From an uncultured Hyphomicrobiales bacterium (GTDB lineage Bacteria; Pseudomonadota; Alphaproteobacteria; Rhizobiales; Xanthobacteraceae), in contig CAITEM010000161.1 in the NCBI GenBank assembly GCA_903891395.1, positions 1 to 12,086 of the forward strand: a stretch of 12,086 nucleotides of DNA, in the 5' to 3' direction. Positions 8,021-12,086 of this stretch are shown here, piece by piece (the first letter of the stretch is position 1; every line of letters begins with the position of its first letter). The position numbers and the translations under genes are program-made. Below the pieces are notes generated by a model. The model was not told where the DNA came from and did not search any database. It saw only the letters and a program-made list of their open reading frames with translations.

Positions 8021-8058
8021 GACCGGCGCAAGGGATGGACGGGGGGCTGGCGCCGGTC
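8021..8058. terminator. Second hairpin, between convergent genes
   Basis: Arms GACCGGCGC (8021-8029) and GCGCCGGTC (8050-8058) enclose a 20-base G-rich loop. On the plus strand a T-rich stretch (CTTTCGTTTT) starts at 8063. On the minus strand it is the first structure after the stop of the small secreted protein gene. It may be a backup or bidirectional terminator. Confidence 0.4.
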
Positions 8059-8076
8059 GCAGCTTTCGTTTTCCGG

Positions 8077-8343
8077 TTAGTACGGAGCGACGTCGCAGAC
8101 CCGGATGGTGCGCAGGTTGCCCCAGCGGTCGTAGCGTTCGACGTAGCGGCAGTCGCGATAGCCGGGGGCGTAATAGTACGAGTTCGAGGCGACGGCGGCG
8201 CCGACCAGCAGGCCGGTCGCAATGCCGAGGCCGACGCCGAAGCGGGGGCGGGCCTGGGCTTCGCCGCCAACGGCGGTGAAGGTGGTGGCAAGAGTCAGCG
8301 CGGCAAGCGCGGCGGCGGCGGTCTTGATCGAGAACTTGGTCAT
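8077..8343 (-). CDS. Small secreted protein of unknown function (88 aa)
   Basis: I do not recognise a named family. The start at 8343 is chosen because GGAG lies 6 bases upstream and because it gives a clean signal peptide: MTKFSIK, an Ala/Leu/Thr-rich core, and AQA|R cleavage after residue 31. The frame stays open upstream for 62 codons, but that extension is Arg-rich and does not look like a natural N-terminus. The mature part is about 57 residues. It starts with a Gly-rich hydrophobic stretch (FGVGLGIATGLLVGAAVA) that could sit in or on a membrane, then a Tyr-rich SNSYYYAPGY turn, then a C-terminal segment with Cys65 and Cys83 bracketing YVERYDRWGN. The two cysteines could form a periplasmic disulfide. 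It is transcribed alone and converges with the porin gene. The coding evidence is good; function is unknown. Confidence 0.72.
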   Translation of the reverse strand: MTKFSIKTAAAALAALTLATTFTAVGGEAQARPRFGVGLGIATGLLVGAAVASNSYYYAPGYRDCRYVERYDRWGNLRTIRVCDVAPY

Positions 8344-8547
8344 GGCGGGCTCCATCCGGTTATTGGGGGCGGCCATCGTGGCCGCGTATCCATCAGTCGC
8401 GGCGAGCCTGGAAAAGGTTCGACGATATTCGGTCTGAAAACCAAAAAGGAGCGTCCGGCGTCGCCCGGTTCTTCTCGTCGTAACCTTTGATTCCGACATT
8501 GGCGTCCGCCGTGTTTCCCCGGCGTCCAATTGCGGTAATGTGGGGGA
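8344..8547. other. Divergent intergenic region, small secreted gene / ABC operon
   Basis: This 204-base gap separates two divergent genes and should hold both promoters, but no convincing -35/-10 pair is visible. It contains a 7-3-7 inverted repeat GCGGCCA-TCG-TGGCCGC (8369-8385) within the probable leader of the small gene, and GGCGTCC repeated exactly 20 bases apart (8501-8507 and 8521-8527) close to the ABC operon start. No thiamine or other riboswitch core was recognised. Confidence 0.5.
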
Positions 8548-9564
8548 ATGCGACCGATATTCGGCTTTCCGAGGCCCGGGAATACCCTCTGCTCGGCTCT
8601 GCTGCTGTTGCTATTCACGGCCTTGTCCGCGAACGCGACCGACGCCGTGCGCTTCGGCACCAACTGGGTGGCGGAAGCCGAGCATGGCGGCTTCTATCAG
8701 GCGGTCGCCGACGGCACCTACGCCAAATACGGCCTCGACGTCACCATTGTCCCCGGTGGCCCAAATGTGAACAACCGCATCCTGCTGCCGGTCGGCAAGC
8801 TCGACTTCTTTATGAGCGCGAACACGCTGCAATCCTTCGACGCGGTGGCGAACAACATTCCGACCGTCGCCGTCGCGGCGAGCTTCCAGAAAGATCCGCA
8901 AGTGCTGGTCGCGCATCCGGACGTGCAGAAATTCGAAGACCTGAAGACGCGCACGTTGTTCGTCTCGCAGGAGGGCATGGCGAGCTACTTCCAGTGGCTC
9001 AAGGCCGACTTCAGCTTCGACGAGAAGAAAGTGAAGCCCTACACCTTCAACCCGCAGCCCTTCCTCGCCGACAAGATGTCCGCGATGCAGGGCTATGTGA
9101 CGTCTGAACCTTACGCGATCGAAACGCAGGGTGGCTTCAAGCCGAAAGTATTCCTGCTCGCCGACATCGGGTTCGACAGTTATTCGACCTTGATCGAGAC
9201 GCGACGCGATCTCGTCGAGAAGAAGCCTGATCTCGTTCAGCGCTTTGTCGATGCCTCCGCAATTGGCTGGTACAATTATATCTACGGCAACAGCAAGCCG
9301 GGCAACGATCTCATCAAGAAACACAATCCGGAAATGACCGACGCGCTGCTGGCCTATTCCATTGCCAAGATGAAGGAATACGGCATTGTCGATTCCGGCG
9401 ACTCAAGCACGCTTGGCATTGGCGCCATGACCGACGCGCGCATGAAGAGCTTTTACGACAAGATGGTACGCGTCGGTGTCGTGAAAGCAGGCCTCGACAT
9501 CAAGCGCGGCTACACGCTGCAATTCGTCAACAAGCGCGTCGGCCTTGAGCTGCGGCCGAAATGA
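8548..9564 (+). CDS. ABC importer substrate-binding protein, NitT/TauT (NMT1/THI5-like) family
   Basis: A 338-residue periplasmic binding protein. The signal peptide has a hydrophobic core (about residues 14-28) and ANA|T cleavage after residue 30. There is no lipobox at the cleavage site, so it should be soluble. The mature start RFGTNWVAEAEHGGFYQA, then YAKYGLDVTIVPGGP and KLDFFMSAN, fits the family whose members bind sulfonates, nitrate, pyrimidine precursors of thiamine or riboflavin. Aromatic residues such as Trp40 and Tyr50 near the presumed pocket would suit a planar ring, but the ligand cannot be assigned. An in-frame TAA at 8536 rules out a longer protein. The GGGGG just before the ATG is closer than normal for a Shine-Dalgarno site. 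Its stop overlaps the ATPase start (ATGA), so it is the first gene of a coupled operon. Confidence 0.9.
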   Translation: MRPIFGFPRPGNTLCSALLLLLFTALSANATDAVRFGTNWVAEAEHGGFYQAVADGTYAKYGLDVTIVPGGPNVNNRILLPVGKLDFFMSANTLQSFDAVANNIPTVAVAASFQKDPQVLVAHPDVQKFEDLKTRTLFVSQEGMASYFQWLKADFSFDEKKVKPYTFNPQPFLADKMSAMQGYVTSEPYAIETQGGFKPKVFLLADIGFDSYSTLIETRRDLVEKKPDLVQRFVDASAIGWYNYIYGNSKPGNDLIKKHNPEMTDALLAYSIAKMKEYGIVDSGDSSTLGIGAMTDARMKSFYDKMVRVGVVKAGLDIKRGYTLQFVNKRVGLELRPK

Positions 9565-10322
9565 GTATGGCGGGTTCGACAATCGTCTCGCTGCGCGACG
9601 TCTCCAAATCTTACGAGAACGGCACGCTCGCGCTGAGCGGCTTTAATTTCGACGTGCGCGAGGGCGAATTCGTCTCGCTGCTCGGCCCGTCGGGCTGCGG
9701 CAAATCGACGGCGCTGCGCATTCTCGCGGGGCTTGCCGATCCGAACCAGGGCGCGGTCGATTGGACCGGCAACGCGCGGCAGATCGGCTTCGTGTTTCAG
9801 GAGCCGACTTTGATGCCGTGGGCGAATGTCGCTAATAATGTGCGACTGCCGCTTAAGCTCGCTCACGCGGACGAAGCAAGATCAAAAGCCGCCGTAGCGC
9901 AGGCGTTGGAACGCGTCGGCCTCACTGAATTCGCCGACGCCTATCCACGCGAATTGTCCGGCGGCATGAAGATGCGCGTATCAATCGCGCGGGCGCTGGC
10001 GACCGAGCCGCAACTGCTGCTGATGGACGAGCCCTTTGCCGCGCTCGACGAGATTACTCGCTTTCGGCTCAACAACGACCTACTCGCGGTGTGGCGGGAG
10101 TTGCGCCGCACCGTCGTCTTCGTCACGCATTCGGTGTTCGAGTCGGTCTATCTGTCGCAGCGCATCGTCGTGATGACGCCGCGTCCCGGCCGCGTCTTCA
10201 CCGAGATCGAGGTGCCGGCACCTTATCCGCGCGAAGACCGCTACCGCACGTCGCCCGAATATGCCGGCTATTGCCGCCAGGTCGCGGATGCGCTGGCCGC
10301 GGCGACCGGAGGTGTGCCGTGA
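9561..10322 (+). CDS. ABC importer ATPase, NitT/TauT family
   Basis: A 253-residue cytoplasmic nucleotide-binding subunit with all expected motifs: Walker A GPSGCGKST (residues 42-50), Q-loop Gln80 (FQEPTLMPW), signature LSGGM (132-136), Walker B LLLMDE with Asp156 and Glu157, D-loop ALDE and H-loop His190. The FQEPTLMPW and LSGGMKMR wording is typical of the SsuB/TauB/NrtD/ThiZ branch. It would drive uptake of the ligand caught by the upstream binding protein through the downstream permease. The start ATG overlaps the preceding stop by 4 bases (ATGA), and its own stop overlaps the permease GTG start, so the three genes are translationally coupled. An alternative ATG two codons in cannot be excluded. 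Confidence 0.95.
   Translation: MSMAGSTIVSLRDVSKSYENGTLALSGFNFDVREGEFVSLLGPSGCGKSTALRILAGLADPNQGAVDWTGNARQIGFVFQEPTLMPWANVANNVRLPLKLAHADEARSKAAVAQALERVGLTEFADAYPRELSGGMKMRVSIARALATEPQLLLMDEPFAALDEITRFRLNNDLLAVWRELRRTVVFVTHSVFESVYLSQRIVVMTPRPGRVFTEIEVPAPYPREDRYRTSPEYAGYCRQVADALAAATGGVP
10308..10312 (+). promoter_or_regulatory. Shine-Dalgarno site setting the permease GTG start
   Basis: GGAGG inside the end of the ATPase gene, 6 bases before a GTG at 10319. It fixes the permease start there and not at the ATG at 10091, which lies deep inside the ATPase gene and would add 76 Arg-rich residues. Confidence 0.8.
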
Positions 10323-11101
10323 ACGGACGCGCGCTCAGCATCGCGTTGCCGGTCATCGTGCTCGCCGCGACGGTGCTGGTGTGGGATCTCGTGGTCCGCA
10401 TCTTCGCGATTCCGCCGTTCGTGCTGCCGGGTCCGGGCCTCGTCGTCGCAACTCTGGCCGCCGACTTCGCATTACTGATGCAATCCCTGCTGGTCACGCT
10501 CACCATCACATTCGAAGGATTTGTATTGGCGGCTGTTGGCGGTATTCTGCTTGCCATCGTCTTCAATCAATGGCGGCTCGTCGAACACGCCTTCTATCCC
10601 TATGCCGTCATCCTTCAGGTGACGCCGGTCATCGCCATTGCGCCGTTGCTGTTGATTTATCTGCCGCAGCCGCTCGCCATTCTGGCCTGCGCCTGGATCG
10701 TGGCGTTCTTCCCGGTGCTGGCGAATACGACGCTCGGCCTCAATTCGGTCGATCACAATCTGTTGGCGCTGTTCGATCTGTATAAAGCCTCGCGCTGGCA
10801 GGTGCTGTGGCAACTCAAACTGCCGGCGGCGCTGCCGCAGATGCTGGCGGGCCTGCGGATCGCCGGCGGCCTGTCGCTGATCGGCGCGGTGGTCGCCGAA
10901 ATCGCGGCGGGTTCGGCTGGCGCCGGCTCGGGGCTCGCTTACCGCATCGTCGAGTCCGGTTACCGGCTCAACATCCCGCGCATGTTTGCGGCGCTCTTGC
11001 TGCTGTCGCTCGCCGGCGTCGCCATCTTCTTTGCGCTGTCGGCGCTGTCGACTGTCCTGCTCGGTCGCTGGCACGAGAGCGCGGTGAAGCGAGAACGCTA
11101 G
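10319..11101 (+). CDS. ABC importer permease, NitT/TauT family (GTG start)
   Basis: A 260-residue inner-membrane subunit of the binding-protein-dependent transport family. TM1 lies near residues 8-28 (IALPVIVLAATVLVW), followed by the PPFVLPGP segment common to SsuC/TauC-like permeases. Several more hydrophobic segments follow (for example LVTLTITFEGFVLAAVGGILL and VIAIAPLLLIYL). The cytoplasmic EAA-type loop is at about 155-185 (LWQLKLPAALPQMLAGLRIAGG), which contacts the ATPase. The last TM is near the C-terminus. The GTG start is set by GGAGG 6 bases upstream and overlaps the ATPase stop (GTGA). Its TAG stop directly abuts the stop of the convergent chromate transporter gene. Substrate follows the binding protein and is unknown. 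Confidence 0.93.
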   Translation: MNGRALSIALPVIVLAATVLVWDLVVRIFAIPPFVLPGPGLVVATLAADFALLMQSLLVTLTITFEGFVLAAVGGILLAIVFNQWRLVEHAFYPYAVILQVTPVIAIAPLLLIYLPQPLAILACAWIVAFFPVLANTTLGLNSVDHNLLALFDLYKASRWQVLWQLKLPAALPQMLAGLRIAGGLSLIGAVVAEIAAGSAGAGSGLAYRIVESGYRLNIPRMFAALLLLSLAGVAIFFALSALSTVLLGRWHESAVKRER

Positions 11102-12086
11102 CTAGAAATTGAACCGCGTGATGGCGCCGAGCAGGGCCATCACGCAGACGACCTCGATCAAGCTGCGGTGAAAGCGGAACGTGAGGATGGCAGCAGTCAC
11201 CGCCAACATTGCGGCCTGCTTGTCGAGGCCGGCTGGATTGAAGGCAAACCAGCGCAGCCACCCGGCGTGCTTTTCGGTCACCGTGCCGAACAGCACATGC
11301 AGTGCGAACCAGACAGACAGATTGAGGATGACGCCGACCACCGCGGCGGTAATCGCGGCCAGCGCGCCCGATAGTTGCCGGTTGGCGCGCAGCCGTTCGA
11401 CGAAAGGCGCGCCGGCAAAAATCCACAGCATCGACGGAACGAATGTGACCCATGTCGTCATTGCGGCGCCGAGCACACCAGCCAGCACCGGCGAAAACGG
11501 TGCGGCGTCGCGGAAGGCGGCGAGGAAGCCGACGAATTGCGTCACCAGGATCAGCGGGCCCGGCGTCGTCTCGGCAAGGCCGAGGCCGTCGACCATTTCC
11601 GGCGCGGTCATCCAGCCGTAGTTCTCGACCGCCTGCTGCGCCATATAGGCCAGCAGCGCATAGGCGCCGCCAAAGCTGACGACGGCGAGCTTCGAGAAGA
11701 ACAAGCCGACGCTGACCAAAACGTGATGCGGGCCAAAGATCAGCGCCGCGAGCGCGACCGGCGCCCACCACACCAGCACGCCAACGATCGACGCTGTGGC
11801 GAAATGCCGCCAGCGGTTCGGGGCGGGCGGCGGCATGTCTTCGATTTTGGCAGCGACGCCGAGTTGTTCGGGTGCACTGCGTGACACGAGATAGCCGATG
11901 AGGGCCGCGGCGGCGACGATCAGCGGAAACGGCAGTTCAAGGAAAAAGATTCCGATAAAGGCAGCGGCCGCCAGCGCCAACAGCACGTTGGTCTTGAGCG
12001 CGCGCTTGCCGATGCGAAACAAGGCCTCGACGACGATCACCAGTACCGCGGCCTTGATGCCGAACAGCGCGCCGTAGATCAGCGGC
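11102..12086 (-). CDS. chrA: Chromate transporter ChrA (CHR family), C-terminal half (5' end outside window)
   Basis: The frame is open to the right edge: before the GTG at 12040 it reads PLIYGALFGIKAAVLV, a normal internal CHR sequence (LYG..KPAVLA type), so the N-terminal half is cut off by the window. The visible 327 residues include the second CHR repeat with FGGAYALLAYMAQQ, a GWMTAPEMVDGLGLAETTPGPLI-type block (the hallmark PGP motif) and TQFVGF, plus about six or seven hydrophobic segments and a loop rich in Pro and Arg (PPPAPNRW) between the two halves. Known long-chain CHR proteins export chromate from the cytoplasm. Related proteins with other anions exist, so the substrate is inferred from family. 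The stop abuts the ABC permease stop with no base between, and no terminator is visible. Confidence 0.92.
   Translation of the reverse strand, partial: PLIYGALFGIKAAVLVIVVEALFRIGKRALKTNVLLALAAAAFIGIFFLELPFPLIVAAAALIGYLVSRSAPEQLGVAAKIEDMPPPAPNRWRHFATASIVGVLVWWAPVALAALIFGPHHVLVSVGLFFSKLAVVSFGGAYALLAYMAQQAVENYGWMTAPEMVDGLGLAETTPGPLILVTQFVGFLAAFRDAAPFSPVLAGVLGAAMTTWVTFVPSMLWIFAGAPFVERLRANRQLSGALAAITAAVVGVILNLSVWFALHVLFGTVTEKHAGWLRWFAFNPAGLDKQAAMLAVTAAILTFRFHRSLIEVVCVMALLGAITRFNF

Noticed and set aside
7566..8291. A 241-codon minus-strand open frame crossing the porin end and the small secreted gene
   Set aside because: It starts with low-complexity Pro/Ala/Ser/Thr sequence and runs antisense to the porin and in the wrong frame to the small gene, which has its own signal peptide and Shine-Dalgarno site.
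8369..8385. 7-3-7 hairpin as a terminator
   Set aside because: It has no T run on either strand and lies in the leader of the small gene, not after any gene; it is listed only as a repeat within the intergenic region.
8077..8529. Longer 150-residue version of the small secreted protein
   Set aside because: The added 62 residues are Arg-rich and unlike a signal or domain; GGAG 6 bases before the ATG at 8343 and the signal peptide directly after it favour the short form.
8520..8537. Sigma-54-like GG...GC element (CCGGCGTCCAATTGCGG)
   Set aside because: The GG to GC spacing is 9 and not 10 bases, and it lies directly against the start codon, leaving no room for a transcript leader.
8344..8547. 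Thiamine pyrophosphate riboswitch before the THI5-like binding protein
   Set aside because: I looked for the conserved CTGAGA and ACCTGA-type core elements and found only a CTGAAAACC stretch without the rest; nothing supports it.
10091..10318. ATG-started extension of the permease by 76 residues
   Set aside because: It overlaps the 3' part of the ATPase gene out of frame and is Arg-rich; the GTG at 10319 has GGAGG in front and the usual overlap geometry.
1..12086. CRISPR array, tRNA, insertion sequence or phage elements
   Set aside because: No regularly spaced direct repeats, no cloverleaf with a CCA-type end, no transposase or integrase motif and no terminal inverted-repeat pair with target duplication were seen.

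Overview
The window looks like chromosome from an alphaproteobacterium of the Hyphomicrobiales, most likely in or near the Bradyrhizobium/Rhodopseudomonas/Afipia group. This rests on the GC-rich coding with G/C-ending codons, an Omp25/RopB-type outer-membrane barrel, an OprB-type porin, and a fused FAD/Fe-S oxidoreductase of the kind common there. The genus is inferred from gene style; no rRNA or other marker is present. I see no tRNA, rRNA, CRISPR array, insertion sequence, integrase or phage gene.

Layout. (1) 1-1272 (+) is the C-terminal, Fe-S and CCG-domain part of a large YdiJ-like FAD/Fe-S oxidoreductase whose FAD half lies left of the window. (2) 1277-5722 (-) is a two-gene efflux operon: a periplasmic adaptor (4469-5722) followed after 33 bases by an HME-type RND pump of the CzcA/CusA family (1277-4435). 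(3) 5723-5966 is an AT-rich divergent control region carrying several palindromes. (4) 5967-7958 (+) is a 663-residue outer-membrane protein that joins an Omp25-like small barrel to an OprB-like porin barrel. (5) 7959-8076 holds two hairpins between convergent genes. (6) 8077-8343 (-) encodes a small secreted protein of unknown role. (7) 8548-11101 (+) is a translationally coupled three-gene ABC importer operon of the NitT/TauT (NMT1/THI5-like) type: binding protein, ATPase, permease. (8) 11102-12086 (-) is the C-terminal half of a ChrA chromate transporter running off the right edge.

How the genes may work together. The adaptor and RND pump form the inner-membrane and periplasmic parts of a tripartite exporter, but no TolC/CzcC-type outer-membrane channel is present. 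The only outer-membrane gene next to them is the divergent two-barrel porin, which shares their control region. This central block uses visibly more A/T than its flanks and may have been acquired as a unit. The ABC operon is a self-contained importer whose substrate cannot be read from sequence. The most unusual items are the fused two-barrel porin, its pairing with an RND pump that appears to lack the CusA methionine triad, and the palindrome-rich control region between them. I did not find a clearly new defence or mobile system.
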